Program-made: the position numbers and the translations under genes | Part shown: positions 53,808-63,550 of the stretch, piece by piece | How the letters are laid out: each line of letters starts with the position of its first letter | Position numbering within the stretch: position 1 is the first letter of the stretch | Assembly (NCBI GenBank): GCA_934463175.1 | Contig: CAKSIW010000004.1 | Coordinates: 1-64,000, forward strand | Source: an uncultured Clostridia bacterium | GTDB taxonomy: Bacteria; Bacillota; Clostridia; Monoglobales; Monoglobaceae | Direction: 5' to 3' | DNA length: 64,000 nt | Notes under the pieces: generated by a model | Databases searched by the model: none | Seen by the model: only the letters and a program-made list of their open reading frames with translations | Told to the model about the DNA's origin: nothing

Positions 53808-53942
53808 CGTTAAGTCGAAAACGGCTGAAACCGTCGGAAGAACGGGTCATGCCGAGACAGACTGTGGGCAAATGCACACAGAAGGGCAGCATTGCACGGT
53901 TAATCTGAGCTGTGTTCATCTGCCCACAGTTTGAAAGGAAAT
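53808..53942 (+). promoter_or_regulatory. Probable L13 ribosomal protein leader
   Basis: A ~135-base leader dominated by a long stem: ACTGTGGGCA (53861-53870) pairs perfectly with TGCCCACAGT (53921-53930), continued by ACACAG with CTGTGT inside. Smaller GACGG/CCGTC-type arms lie upstream (53820-53835). L13 leaders controlling rplM-rpsI are known in Bacillota, and the position fits. The identity is inferred from position and folding. Confidence 0.55.
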
Positions 53943-53959
53943 TTTAGGAGGTAGAAAAA

Positions 53960-54394
53960 ATGTCAACCTACATGGCAAAAGCTAATGAGATTGAAAAAAA
54001 ATGGTACATTATTGACGCTGCCGGCAAGCCGCTCGGACGTGTTGCCGCAAAGGCTGCCGAAATTCTGAGAGGTAAGCACCGTCCCGAGTTCACACCGAAC
54101 GTGAACTGCGGTGAATATGTCATCATCATCAACGCAAAGGACGCTGTTCTGACAGGCAAGAAGCTTGACCAGAAGAGGTGGTACAGACACACAGGCTACA
54201 TCGGTCATCTCAAGGAAGTGTCCTATAAGGACATGATGGAGAAAAATCCCGAGAAGGCAATGGAACTTGCGGTTTCGGGTATGCTCCCTCACAACACTCT
54301 GGGCAGACAGGCAATGAAGATGCTCAAGGTATACAAGGATTCAAACCATGAACATGAGGCTCAGACACCGGTTGAGTGGACCGGCGAGATATAA
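53960..54394 (+). CDS. rplM: 50S ribosomal protein L13
   Basis: A 144-residue protein starting [20 protein letters not shown], with [21 protein letters not shown] and the conserved [18 protein letters not shown] motif ([13 protein letters not shown]). It follows AGGAGGT. It forms the usual two-gene operon with rpsI, 18 bases downstream. Confidence 0.98.
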   Translation: MSTYMAKANEIEKKWYIIDAAGKPLGRVAAKAAEILRGKHRPEFTPNVNCGEYVIIINAKDAVLTGKKLDQKRWYRHTGYIGHLKEVSYKDMMEKNPEKAMELAVSGMLPHNTLGRQAMKMLKVYKDSNHEHEAQTPVEWTGEI

Positions 54395-54412
54395 GAGGAG
54401 GGGGAGATAATA

Positions 54413-54811
54413 ATGGCAAATACAATTCAGTATTACGGAACAGGCAGAAGAAAAGAATCTGTTGCCAGAGTGAGACTTGTGCCGGGAAACGGAACAATCA
54501 CAATAAATAAAAGAGACATTGACGACTATTTTGGTCTTGAAACGCTGAAGACGATTCTTCGTCAGCCGCTTGAAATCACAGGAACAATCGGCAAATTTGA
54601 CGTTTTGGTAAACGTTAAGGGCGGCGGCTTCACAGGTCAGGCAGGCGCAATCAGGCACGGCATTGCAAGAGCACTTCTTGAGGTTGACTCGGAAGCATTC
54701 AGACCGACACTCAAGGCTGCCGGCTACTTAACACGTGATCCGCGTATGAAGGAAAGAAAGAAATACGGACTCAAGGCAGCACGCCGTGCTCCGCAGTTCA
54801 GCAAAAGATAA
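54413..54811 (+). CDS. rpsI: 30S ribosomal protein S9
   Basis: A 132-residue protein with [39 protein letters not shown] and the basic tail RRAPQFSKR, which contacts P-site tRNA. A strong terminator follows. Confidence 0.98.
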   Translation: MANTIQYYGTGRRKESVARVRLVPGNGTITINKRDIDDYFGLETLKTILRQPLEITGTIGKFDVLVNVKGGGFTGQAGAIRHGIARALLEVDSEAFRPTLKAAGYLTRDPRMKERKKYGLKAARRAPQFSKR

Positions 54812-54828
54812 CTTTTATCGTATTTTCA

Positions 54829-54856
54829 CCCCGAAGCATTGTTGCTTCGGGGTTTT
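54829..54856 (+). terminator. Rho-independent terminator after rpsI
   Basis: CCCCGAAGCA (54829-54838) pairs with TGCTTCGGGG (54843-54852) around a four-base loop, then TTTT. Confidence 0.93.
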
Positions 54857-54975
54857 GCTGTCATTCGCATTAAATGACATATTACGCTTGACCAAAAGCA
54901 TAAAATGGTATAAAATCAAAGCATGGCTTTTGAATTAGGAAATAAGAATGCATTTTCATGAGGCGGATTGGTTTC

Positions 54976-55458
54976 TCAATCGCTGATTTCCGCGGAAATT
55001 ATGCTGCCGCAGGCAATCCGCTTGCCGCCGCTTCCGGTGGGCTGTGTTTTATAGTCGTCGGGAGACTGATGAATGACAACCGACCTTCCGACAACATCTT
55101 CGGGAAAGAATCTGTTTGTGAAAAACAGCATTTTTGCAGTACCTCCGTTTGAAAACAGAACAGGAAAGTCGCCGGCGTGGTTTCCGTGCTGGTCACCCGT
55201 CGGATTCCAGTGACCTCCCGCGGCAGGGAACGGGTTGTCGGAGTGTGCCGCACCGCAGGTGTCAAACTCATGAATGTGAAATGCAAACGGACCTGTTTGC
55301 GGCAGGTCTGCGGTTGCCTCACGGAAATCGGGCAGACCGAAAATTTCAGCCTCAACCCAGCTGCCGTCCGCAATGCCGAGAAATTTAACAGTGCCGTGCA
55401 CATCGGGCGCAAGGTCGCTTCCCTTGATGTGCGCAATGGCGTCATAGGCTTTGAGCAT
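54976..55458 (-). CDS. Superoxide dismutase family protein, Cu/Zn type
   Basis: A ~160-residue protein of the Cu/Zn superoxide dismutase fold without a signal peptide. The copper-site HxH (FAFHIHEFDTCG), the bridging and zinc histidines with Asp (AGGHWNPTGDQHGNHAGDFP) and the C-terminal copper His with Arg (SVVIHQSPDDYKT, GKRIACGSI) are all present. Clostridia more often rely on superoxide reductase or Fe/Mn enzymes, so this is less usual. Clostridial homologues may lack normal copper loading. ATG 55458 follows GAAAGGA. Confidence 0.87.
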   Translation of the reverse strand: MLKAYDAIAHIKGSDLAPDVHGTVKFLGIADGSWVEAEIFGLPDFREATADLPQTGPFAFHIHEFDTCGAAHSDNPFPAAGGHWNPTGDQHGNHAGDFPVLFSNGGTAKMLFFTNRFFPEDVVGRSVVIHQSPDDYKTQPTGSGGKRIACGSIISAEISD

Positions 55459-55618
55459 TTTTATGTATCCTTTCCGCTCACAGAAATGAATGTGTCCCGA
55501 AGCACCGTGAGCATGATGACGGGACAAAGCCGTGCGTTCATATGCGGCTCTCCTACATATTATGCGGAATATAAAAAACAAGTGAAAAATAATTTAAGAA
55601 AGGACAGGGAACTTGATT

Positions 55619-57379
55619 ATGACACGAACAGTAAAGGCGATTTGCGTATTGGTCGGACTCTTTTGTGCACTCAACAGCTTTTTTCCGTCAAAGAGCGGAG
55701 GAGGACATGTTGCGGCAGAGGACAGAGAGGTTAAAGCGGTTTGGGCAGCAACGGTTTTTTCACTGGACTATCCGAGTGTTCAGACAAATGACGCGGAAAC
55801 ACTCAGAAAAAGCATGGATTCAATGCTTGCAGGCGTCTGTGAAATGGGCTTTAACACTCTGTTTTTTCAGGTCAGACCTGCGGCAGACGCGTTCTATAAA
55901 TCAGAGATTTTCCCATGGTCGAAATATTTGACGGGAACACAGGGGGCGGCGCCCTCCGATGCGTTTGACCCGCTTGAATATCTTGTTGCGCAGGCACATG
56001 CAAAGGGAATTGAGGTTCATGCATGGATAAACCCATACCGCGTCACGGCGTCCGCGGCAGACAAGGATAATCAATCGGAGAACAGCATTGCCGTGCGGTA
56101 TCCCGAGCTTGTGGTTGAGCATTCGGACGGCAAGCTGTATCTGAACCCCGGTGAGCCGGAGGCAAACAGACTGATTATCGAGGGGGCAGCGGAGATTGTC
56201 AGAAACTATAAGGTTGACGGCATTCATCTTGATGACTATTTCTACCCGGGAAGCAGCTTTCCCGATGGCGATACCTTCACGAAATACGGCGGAAGCTTCC
56301 TGAACATCGGCGACTGGCGCAGAAACAACACACGTTCGCTCATTGAGGGAATGCGTGACGCAATAAAGAAGGAAAACAGCAGCGTTATATTTTCCGTCAG
56401 CCCGTGCGGAATCTGGGCGAACAGGGAAACAAATCCCGAGGGCAGCGACACCAAGGGGGCGCAGGCATATTATGACTATTATGCGGACACAAGACAGTGG
56501 GTGAAGGACAGACTGGTTGATATGATTGTTCCGCAGATATACTGGAGCATTGGCAACGAGGCGGCGGACTTTGAGAAGGTTCTGAGCTGGTGGAACAGCA
56601 CGGTTGAGGGAACAGGCGTGTCACTTTGCGTCGGACAGGCGGCATACCGTGCGGCAGACGAGACAAATGCGGACTCGCCGTGGTTTGGCGGACGCGGTAC
56701 AGATGAGCTGAACCGTCAGAGGGCGCTGATGAACGCGTCGGGGAATGTCAGCGGATATGCACAGTACAGGCTTGGCAGTATTCTGAAAAATCAGGCGGTT
56801 CGGGCGTGCATAACCGATATAAACACGCAGAAGAAACGTATTTTTGCAGATACAGCGTCATATGCGTGGGCAGAGGACGCACTTGAGGAGCTGTTTGAAA
56901 AGGGCATTGTGAGCGGAATGGGTGACGGAACATTCGGGTGTGCAAGAGAGGTCACGAGAGCCGACTTCACATTGATGATAACACGCGCAATGGGAAAAAG
57001 TGCGCAGTTCACGGAGAACTTTTCCGATGTTGAGAGCGATAAGTATTATTATAATGAAATCGGCATTGCGAAGGCTCTTGGATATGCGAGCGGCAGAGGG
57101 GATAATATTTTTGACCCGCTGGGAAGGATTACAAGACAGGATATGGCAACGCTTGCATACCGCGTCCTGGAAAAGGAAGGAAAAATCAGTTATGACGGTA
57201 ACGAAAATCTGAGCGCAAGGTTTTCAGACGCAAATGAAATTTCGGATTATGCAAAAGATGCGGTTGCCGCAATGGTTGAGAAAAAATATCTGAGCGGCTA
57301 TGAAACGGGAGAATTTAAGCCGCAGGGCTATGCAACAAGAGCGGAAACGGCAGTGTTTCTGAGCCGTGTTCTGCAATAA
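55619..57379 (+). CDS. GHL10-type glycosidase-like protein with C-terminal SLH domains
   Basis: A ~586-residue exported protein. After a signal segment (~5-22) come ~370 residues of the DUF187/GHL10 family, a glycoside hydrolase-like barrel: VKAVWAATVFSLDYPS, FNTLFFQVRPAADAFYKSEIFPWS, EVHAWINPYRV, VDGIHLDDYFYPG with acidic residues at the expected active site, and MIVPQIYWS. Residues ~415-586 hold three S-layer homology repeats (WAEDALEELFEKGIVSGMGDG, DKYYYNEIGIAKALGYASG, YAKDAVAAMVEKKYLSGYE) that anchor it to the wall polymer. ATG 55619 follows GGGA. Substrate unknown. Confidence 0.9.
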   Translation: MTRTVKAICVLVGLFCALNSFFPSKSGGGHVAAEDREVKAVWAATVFSLDYPSVQTNDAETLRKSMDSMLAGVCEMGFNTLFFQVRPAADAFYKSEIFPWSKYLTGTQGAAPSDAFDPLEYLVAQAHAKGIEVHAWINPYRVTASAADKDNQSENSIAVRYPELVVEHSDGKLYLNPGEPEANRLIIEGAAEIVRNYKVDGIHLDDYFYPGSSFPDGDTFTKYGGSFLNIGDWRRNNTRSLIEGMRDAIKKENSSVIFSVSPCGIWANRETNPEGSDTKGAQAYYDYYADTRQWVKDRLVDMIVPQIYWSIGNEAADFEKVLSWWNSTVEGTGVSLCVGQAAYRAADETNADSPWFGGRGTDELNRQRALMNASGNVSGYAQYRLGSILKNQAVRACITDINTQKKRIFADTASYAWAEDALEELFEKGIVSGMGDGTFGCAREVTRADFTLMITRAMGKSAQFTENFSDVESDKYYYNEIGIAKALGYASGRGDNIFDPLGRITRQDMATLAYRVLEKEGKISYDGNENLSARFSDANEISDYAKDAVAAMVEKKYLSGYETGEFKPQGYATRAETAVFLSRVLQ

Positions 57380-57689
57380 ATGAAAGCGGCGTGAAAAAAG
57401 GGAATGTAAAAAACTCCGGAACGCAAGAAAAGAATGGATAAGAACATATTAAAGGAAATACAAATGACACAGTTCGCTTTGTTTGAGGCGGAAAATCAAA
57501 CAAATTTTTTTTCAAAGAAGTATTCCTTTTCTTGCTATCAACAAACTTCGCCTCTCGGAGTACACGGATACACCAAAACTAAAGATTTGGCTCAGCCTGC
57601 CGATTCCAAAGCTTTTTTCTATTTCATTGGAAAAGCTAAGGCTGTTTAAAAAGTCAATTGACTTTTTAAACAGCCTCTTTTTTCAGCTC
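57380..57689. repeat. Noncoding convergent gap with dispersed repeat copy B (57591-57676)
   Basis: This 310-base gap between the SLH gene and sigH has no convincing gene. Its right part repeats the element at 8931-9018 and ends in a perfect 19-base-arm palindrome (57639-57657 and 57658-57676) followed by a T-run. It is a likely bidirectional terminator. Confidence 0.75.
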
Positions 57690-58307
57690 TCATTCATCTG
57701 CATATTTTTCCATCTTTTTCTTCACTCTTTGCAGCGCATTGTCGATTGATTTCGGAGAGCGTGAAAGCGCGAGAGCAATTTCGTGATAGGATTTTCCGTC
57801 AAGATACATTCCGAGAACATTTTTTTCAAGGGGGCTTAAAACCTCATCAATTTTTCCTCCGAGAAATTCAGCCTTTTCCTTTTTGATGAACAGCCTTTCG
57901 GGGTCAAGCTCCGAAAGACCGATTTCGCCCCATATTCCCTCTGATTCCTCGTCAAACGGGGAATTGCTCAGTGATACATATGAATTGAGAGGCATGTGCT
58001 TCTGCCGTGTTGCGGTTTTGACTGCGGTTATGATCTGACGTTTGACGCACAGCTCCGCAAAGCCGCGGAAGGAGGCAGGCTTTGAACGGTCAAAGTCGCG
58101 GATCGCCTTGAACAGACCGATCATGCCTTCCTGAATTATATCCTCACGGTCGGCACCCGCGAGAAAATACATACGCGCCTTTGAGCGGACCAGGTTTTTA
58201 TACTTTGACAAAATGCATTCGGTTGCAGCTTCATCACCTGCCGCCGAAAGGACAGCAAGCTCCTCGTCCGTCATGCTTTCATATTCGCCGTAAACTGCAT
58301 TGCTCAT
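57690..58307 (-). CDS. sigH: RNA polymerase sporulation sigma factor SigH
   Basis: A ~205-residue sigma-H (Spo0H), which drives early stationary-phase and sporulation genes. Region 2 has ATECILSKYKNLVRSKARMY, DREDIIQEGMIGLFKAIRDFD and the FRGFAELCVKRQIITAVKTATRQKH helix. Region 4 has LEKNVLGMYLDGKSYHEIAL and SPKSIDNALQRVKKKMEKY. ATG 58307 follows GGGAGGTACTC. It lies 66 bases after ackA on the same strand. Confidence 0.93.
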   Translation of the reverse strand: MSNAVYGEYESMTDEELAVLSAAGDEAATECILSKYKNLVRSKARMYFLAGADREDIIQEGMIGLFKAIRDFDRSKPASFRGFAELCVKRQIITAVKTATRQKHMPLNSYVSLSNSPFDEESEGIWGEIGLSELDPERLFIKKEKAEFLGGKIDEVLSPLEKNVLGMYLDGKSYHEIALALSRSPKSIDNALQRVKKKMEKYADE

Positions 58308-58373
58308 TGAGTACCTCCCAAAAACAAGGGGCTGTAAAAATACAGCCCGCCCTTCTTTTGTTCCCAATAATTC

Positions 58374-59573
58374 CTATTTCAAAAGCTCCTGTGTTTCCTT
58401 TGCAATCATAAGCTCCTCATTTGTCGGAATGACAAGAACGCGAACCTTTGAATCAGCCGCAGAAATATCCATCTGCGCACCGCGTATTGCTTTTTTGTTC
58501 TTTTCTTCGTCAATCTTAATTCCAAAGCCTTCAAGATTTTTAAGAATATCCGATCTCATGCCGGGAGTGTTTTCACCGATACCGGCTGTGAAGATAATTG
58601 CGTCAACGCCGCCCATGTTAACCATATAGTTTCCGAGATATTTTCTCACGCTGAAGGTGAACATATCAAGTGCAAGCTGTGCGCGGTCATTTCCCTCGGA
58701 AGCCGCCGCTTCAAGGTCTCTGAAGTCGCTGCTGACACCCGAAACACCGAGAACGCCCGACTGCTTGTTGAGAACTGCGTCAACCTCATCAAGCGACAGA
58801 CCCTCGTGGTCTGCAATAAACTTGACAATTGCAGGGTCAATGACACCCGAACGGGTTCCCATGACAACACCTGCAAGGGGAGTGAAGCCCATTGAGGTAT
58901 CGACCGATTTTCCGCCGTCAACCGCAGTGATGCTCGAACCGTTTCCGAGGTGGAAGGTTATCATTTTCAGCTCTTCGATCGGCTTGTTCAGCATTTTTGC
59001 AGCCTCGCCCGAAACATATTTGTGAGAGGTTCCGTGGAAGCCGTATTTTCTGATTTTATACTTTTCGTAAAGCTCGTAGGGAAGTGCATACATATATGCT
59101 TCCTTCGGCATTGTCTGGTGGAATGCCGTGTCAAACACGCCAACCTGCGGAACACCCGGCATTGCCTTTTCGCAGGCGTCAATACCGATGAGGTTTGGCG
59201 GATTGTGGAGGGGCGCAAGAGGTGTGCACTGGTCAACAGCTTTTTTCACGTTGTCGTCAATGATGACGGATTTGCTGAAGAACTCGCCGCCGTGAACAAC
59301 TCTGTGACCGACTGCCGAAATCTCGTCCATGCTTGAAATAACGCCGTATTCTGCGTCTGTCAGAGCGTCCAGAACCATCTTGATTGCGTCCGAATGGTCC
59401 TTCATATCCTTTTCAATAACAATTTTATCCTTGCCTGCCGGAGTGTGGTTCAGCTTTGAACCGCCGATACCGATTCTCTCGCACAGACCCTTTGCAAGAA
59501 CCTCTTCGGTTTCCATATCAATCAGCTGATATTTGAGGGAAGAGCTTCCGGCGTTTATAACCAAAATTTTCAT
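58374..59573 (-). CDS. ackA: Acetate kinase
   Basis: A 399-residue enzyme that makes ATP and acetate from acetyl phosphate. It has the N-terminal signature [28 protein letters not shown], the catalytic [12 protein letters not shown] and [19 protein letters not shown], and the C-terminal [11 protein letters not shown] 59573 follows AAAGGAAAG. It is the second gene of a pta-ackA operon. Confidence 0.97.
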   Translation of the reverse strand: MKILVINAGSSSLKYQLIDMETEEVLAKGLCERIGIGGSKLNHTPAGKDKIVIEKDMKDHSDAIKMVLDALTDAEYGVISSMDEISAVGHRVVHGGEFFSKSVIIDDNVKKAVDQCTPLAPLHNPPNLIGIDACEKAMPGVPQVGVFDTAFHQTMPKEAYMYALPYELYEKYKIRKYGFHGTSHKYVSGEAAKMLNKPIEELKMITFHLGNGSSITAVDGGKSVDTSMGFTPLAGVVMGTRSGVIDPAIVKFIADHEGLSLDEVDAVLNKQSGVLGVSGVSSDFRDLEAAASEGNDRAQLALDMFTFSVRKYLGNYMVNMGGVDAIIFTAGIGENTPGMRSDILKNLEGFGIKIDEEKNKKAIRGAQMDISAADSKVRVLVIPTNEELMIAKETQELLK

Positions 59574-59598
59574 TATAAAATCTTTCCTTTCGTAAAGT

Positions 59599-60594
59599 TT
59601 ATGCGCCTGCCTGAACACAGGTTATTGCAACAACACCGACAATGTCGTCCGCGCTGCAGCCTCTTGACAAATCGTTAATCGGCATTGCGATACCCTGTGT
59701 GACAGGACCGTATGCCTCAGCCTTTGCAAGTCTCTGAACCAGCTTATACCCGATGTTGCCCGCGTCAAGGTCGGGGAAAACAAGCACGTTTGCATGACCT
59801 GCAACGGTGCTGCCGGGTGCTTTTGACTCGCCCACCGACGGAACGATTGCCGCGTCGAGCTGAAGCTCTCCGTCAACCTTCAGGTTCGGGTTGTTCTCCT
59901 TGCATATTCTTGTTGCCTCAACAACCTTTGTGACGTCATCATGCTTTGCACTGCCCTTTGTGGAGTGAGAGAGCATTGCAACAACAGCCTCCTGCTGAAC
60001 AAGCAGCTCAAAGGATTCCGCAGAGCAAGCCGCGATTGCCGCGAGCTTCTCGGGGTCGGGGTTCTGCTCCAGACCGCTGTCTGCAAAAATGAATGTGCCG
60101 TCCGCGCCATATTCGCAGTCGGGAACAACCATAAGGAAGAATGCCGAAACAAGCTTAACACCGGGCTTTGTCTTGATAATCTGAAGACTCGGTCTCAGTG
60201 TGTTTGCGGTTGAATGGCAAGCACCCGAAACCACGCCGTCCGCGTCGCCTGCCTTAACCATGAGACACGCGTAATACATATAGTCGCCGAGAGCGGTTTT
60301 CTTTGCTTCCTCATATGTGAGACCCTTTGCACGTCTCAGCTCAACAAAGAGGTTTATGTATTCCTCGGTCTTTTCGTATGTGTGAGGATTGATGATTGTT
60401 GCACCGGAAATGTCAAAGCCCTTTCCGTATTCCTCAATCTCCTCCGGCGTGCCGATAATGATAAGGTTTGCAATGTCCTCCCTCAATATCTTTTCCGCCG
60501 CTTCAAATGTTCTTTTGTCCATCGACTCGGGAAGAACAATGGTCTTTTTGTTTGCCTTTGCTCTTGCCTTGACAGAGTCTAAAAACTTACTCAT
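59599..60594 (-). CDS. pta: Phosphate acetyltransferase
   Basis: A 331-residue single-domain Pta that converts acetyl-CoA to acetyl phosphate. It has [54 protein letters not shown] and the C-terminal [22 protein letters not shown]. It lies 25 bases upstream of ackA. Together they provide substrate-level ATP with acetate as end product, typical of fermentative Clostridia. Confidence 0.97.
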   Translation of the reverse strand: MSKFLDSVKARAKANKKTIVLPESMDKRTFEAAEKILREDIANLIIIGTPEEIEEYGKGFDISGATIINPHTYEKTEEYINLFVELRRAKGLTYEEAKKTALGDYMYYACLMVKAGDADGVVSGACHSTANTLRPSLQIIKTKPGVKLVSAFFLMVVPDCEYGADGTFIFADSGLEQNPDPEKLAAIAACSAESFELLVQQEAVVAMLSHSTKGSAKHDDVTKVVEATRICKENNPNLKVDGELQLDAAIVPSVGESKAPGSTVAGHANVLVFPDLDAGNIGYKLVQRLAKAEAYGPVTQGIAMPINDLSRGCSADDIVGVVAITCVQAGA

Positions 60595-60632
60595 CAGTTA
60601 CGCCTCCGTATTCAGTTTTAATATACCTTTTC

Positions 60633-60661
60633 ATTATACAACATATTCCCGTCATATGCAA
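60633..60661 (-). promoter_or_regulatory. Promoter of pta-ackA
   Basis: On the minus strand: TTGCAT (60656-60661), 17 bases, then TATAAT (60633-60638). A divergent TATAAT at 60724-60729 probably serves tmcAL, but its -35 region is weak. Confidence 0.72.
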
Positions 60662-60754
60662 GGATAAATGAGCAAATTTATACTTTTTTGTGCAAAACAC
60701 TTTATTTTTTGCGCCGAATGGATTATAATATACATAAAATGGGGAGATGAAGGA

Positions 60755-61888
60755 ATGGTTATTGCGGCGGTTGTATGCGAATATAACCCGTTTCACAGCG
60801 GACATAAATATCATATTGAAGAAACGCGGAGAAGGTGCGCTCCCGACGCGGTTGTTGCCGTTATGAGCGGGAACTGGGTTCAGCGCGGAGAGGCGGCGCT
60901 GTTTGACAAGCGTGCGCGCGCTGCGGCTGCGGTTATGGGAGGCGCGGATCTGGTGCTGGAGCTTCCGGCATATGCCGCGGTGCGTTCAGCAGAGTTTTTT
61001 GCGGCTTCGGCGGTGAAAATCATTGATTCTCTCGGAGCGGAGGCTCATTTGTCATTCGGTGCGGAGACGGCGGACACACAGCAAATCGTAAATACTGCGG
61101 AATATCTTGCGAATGAACCGTGGGAGTTTTCCAAAAGGGTGAAGGAACTTTCGTCTGAGGGCATGTCATATGCCGCGGCACGGTCAAAAGCCGCAGAAAA
61201 GCTTCTGGGAAGTGCCGCGGCAGGGCTGCTTGCTGCACCAAATAATATTTTGGGGGTTGAATACTGCAAGGCATGTGTGCGGCTCGGAGGCAGAATACAG
61301 CCGATGGCAATTCAGAGAATCGGAGCGGCACATGATTCCGATGAGACCTGTCGCGGATTTGCCTCGGCAGGAATGCTCCGCGCGCGGCTTTCGGAGGGAG
61401 ATTTGCAGGCATATTCATATATGCCCGAATTTTGCCGCGGAATATTTGAAAAGGAAAGAATGCACCTGCCGTCCGCATATGAAAAGGCGGTTATTGCAGA
61501 GATAATAAAAATGCCCCCCGAACGTCTGCGGAGAATTGCGGACGTGACCGAGGGACTTGAAAACAGAATAAAAAGAACGGCGCAAGACGCAAAAACGCTT
61601 GACGAGCTTGCTCTTGCGGTGAAAACAAAGCGGTATGCGCACAGCCGAATCCGCCGCATATTGCTGGCGGCATATCTCGGAATCGAAAAATGCGCCGATC
61701 CTGCACCGCCGTATGTGAAAATTCTTGCTCACAGCGAAAAGGGCTGTGAGGTTATCAGAGAGCTGAAAAAAACAGCACGGCTGCCGCTTGTGCGGAACAC
61801 CGCACAGATAAATCGGCTCGGCGACCGCAGCGCAAAGGAATATTGGGAGCGTGAGCGGATTTATGACACGCTTTATGAGCTGTTTTGA
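60755..61888 (+). CDS. tmcAL: tRNA(Met) cytidine acetate ligase
   Basis: TmcAL (formerly YlbM) uses acetate and ATP to make N4-acetylcytidine at the wobble base of elongator tRNA(Met). The ~377-residue protein has the nucleotidyltransferase-like start VVCEYNPFHSGHKYHIEETR, MSGNWVQRGEAALFDK, LELPAYAAVRSAEFFA and SFGAE, with PNNILGVEYCKA further on. ATG 60755 follows GGGGAG and AAGGA. Its position divergent from pta-ackA is functionally neat, because acetate is its substrate. Confidence 0.93.
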   Translation: MVIAAVVCEYNPFHSGHKYHIEETRRRCAPDAVVAVMSGNWVQRGEAALFDKRARAAAAVMGGADLVLELPAYAAVRSAEFFAASAVKIIDSLGAEAHLSFGAETADTQQIVNTAEYLANEPWEFSKRVKELSSEGMSYAAARSKAAEKLLGSAAAGLLAAPNNILGVEYCKACVRLGGRIQPMAIQRIGAAHDSDETCRGFASAGMLRARLSEGDLQAYSYMPEFCRGIFEKERMHLPSAYEKAVIAEIIKMPPERLRRIADVTEGLENRIKRTAQDAKTLDELALAVKTKRYAHSRIRRILLAAYLGIEKCADPAPPYVKILAHSEKGCEVIRELKKTARLPLVRNTAQINRLGDRSAKEYWERERIYDTLYELF

Positions 61889-61894
61889 CGACCA

Positions 61895-62023
61895 GCTGAA
61901 TTTACCGCGTGTGAGCGCAGTGGTAATTGCCGCAGTAAACGCCGCTGAATTTACCGCGTGTGAGCGCAGTGGTAATTGCCGCAGTAAACGCCGCTGAAAA
62001 TACCGTATGTGAGCGCAGTGGAA
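61895..62023. repeat. 49-base tandem repeat, about 2.6 copies
   Basis: Units start at 61895, 61944 and 61993 with GCTGAA. The first two are identical over 49 bases and the third is diverged and partial. Each unit contains GAGCGCAGTGG and an imperfect palindrome GGTAATTGCC. The array fills the short gap between the convergent ends of tmcAL and the histidine kinase gene. Confidence 0.85.
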
Positions 62024-62029
62024 ATCGAA

Positions 62030-63550
62030 CTATCCTTTGTCGGTCTCAACCCAGAACACAACACCGCCATCGGTGTTATATGTGCCGTATTTCTGACCGT
62101 GAGCCTCGGCAATTGCGGCAACAATTGATAAGCCGAGACCGCAGCCGCCGTTTTCGCGTGTTCTTGCCTTGTCGAGAACATAGAAGCTCTTCCAGATGTT
62201 TTCGGCGTCTTCTGCTGAAATGTGCTCTCCCGTATTGAAAACCGAAAGTTTGACGTGACTGTCGGATTCGGTCAGAAACACCTTTATTTTCTTTTCTCCG
62301 CCGCAATATTTCACGGCATTCACGAGAAAATTCACAAAAGCCTCTTCAATCAGAAATTCATCTGCCCACACAAAAACAGGCTCCTTGCAGGCAAACTCAA
62401 TGAATGCACCGCTTTGTTCAAAAAGGATTTTTTTCTGTCCGATGATATGCTCAATCTGTTCCGCAATGTCATACCGTTCAAGCATGAGATTTTCGCTGCC
62501 CGATTCGATTTTCATGAGAGACATGAGCTTTTGGATTATCATTTCCATTTTTTTGGACTCGTCAAGAATGACATCGCTGTAGAAGCGTCTTCCGTCCTCG
62601 TCAAGGTGCATTTCGTTCAGACCTTCGGCATATGCCTCAATGATTGATATTGGAGTTTTCAGCTCATGAGACACGTTCGAGAGAAACTCTCTGCGCTGAA
62701 GATCGATTTTTTCTTTTTTGTCAATGTCGCGTGTCAGCTCAATGTTTGCTTTTTTCAGTTCGGAAATTGATTTTTCAAGCTTTGCGGAAAGCGTGTTCAG
62801 GCTTTGCCCGAGAACGGAAATTTCGTCACTGCCCCCATCGTCATATTCGGCGGAAAAATCAAGCTCCGCCATGCGGTTTGAGATTTCCGACAGCCTTCTG
62901 ATTTTTTTTGTTGCCTTGCGGCTTATCAGGATTCCGACTATAGCGGCAAGAAGACTGGCAGCAAAACCGCTCAGCAAAAGAAAGCGGCTTGAAATTTTCA
63001 CGCCCTCGCGTATTGATGACATTGGTGTCTGGAGCATGATTTTCGTGCCGTCCGAAAGACTGCCTGCAAGGTTTATGCTGCGTGCGTCAAGCTCGGGTAT
63101 GTAGTTTGTGAAAATGGTACGGCTGTCGGTTTCTTCAATGATTTCATGAGAAAAGCGACCGCCTCGTCTCCGTTCGGGCGGCGGAGCGGCTTCGCTGCCG
63201 TTTGCAAAACGAACCGCATCGGTCGGAAGGGTTGAAAACAGCAGCTTTCCGTCAGATTTAAACACTGTCATCTGAAGGTTGCCGTCGTTGCTCAGCTTTT
63301 CAAGACTGATTCCTCTTTCGGAGTCGTCAAGTGTGCTGTCGGCGCAAAGAGCGGCAGCTGCACGGTAGGTCTTGATGAGCATATCCTTTTTTTCTCTGAT
63401 GTAGTATTTTTCAAGCAAAGCCACATTAAAGCCGATATAGCAGAAAACCTCAAAGGCAATCAGAAAAAGCACAAGACAAGAAACCCTTGTGAATATGGAA
63501 TGCCGTCTGCTGACGCCTCCTGCGGAGCTTTTATTTTGATTTCGTTTCAT
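62030..63550 (-). CDS. Sensor histidine kinase
   Basis: A 506-residue membrane kinase. Membrane segments at ~22-45 (SCLVLFLIAFEVFCYIGFNVAL) and ~190-210 enclose an extracytoplasmic sensor with an Arg-rich loop. A HAMP linker follows (~212-265), then the H-box FLSNVSHELKTPIS and the ATPase domain with FLVNAVKYCG (N-box), LSVFNTGEHI and GGCGLGLSIVAAIAEAHG (G2). The start overlaps the end of the response regulator gene by 20 bases. The signal is unknown. Confidence 0.93.
   Translation of the reverse strand: MKRNQNKSSAGGVSRRHSIFTRVSCLVLFLIAFEVFCYIGFNVALLEKYYIREKKDMLIKTYRAAAALCADSTLDDSERGISLEKLSNDGNLQMTVFKSDGKLLFSTLPTDAVRFANGSEAAPPPERRRGGRFSHEIIEETDSRTIFTNYIPELDARSINLAGSLSDGTKIMLQTPMSSIREGVKISSRFLLLSGFAASLLAAIVGILISRKATKKIRRLSEISNRMAELDFSAEYDDGGSDEISVLGQSLNTLSAKLEKSISELKKANIELTRDIDKKEKIDLQRREFLSNVSHELKTPISIIEAYAEGLNEMHLDEDGRRFYSDVILDESKKMEMIIQKLMSLMKIESGSENLMLERYDIAEQIEHIIGQKKILFEQSGAFIEFACKEPVFVWADEFLIEEAFVNFLVNAVKYCGGEKKIKVFLTESDSHVKLSVFNTGEHISAEDAENIWKSFYVLDKARTRENGGCGLGLSIVAAIAEAHGQKYGTYNTDGGVVFWVETDKG

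Noticed and set aside
57434..57649. A 71-codon plus-strand frame after the SLH gene
   Set aside because: Its second half is the dispersed repeat element, the start has no good ribosome site and the protein has no recognisable feature.
61895..62023. CRISPR-like interpretation of the 49-base repeats
   Set aside because: The units abut directly with no spacers, so this is a simple tandem duplication.
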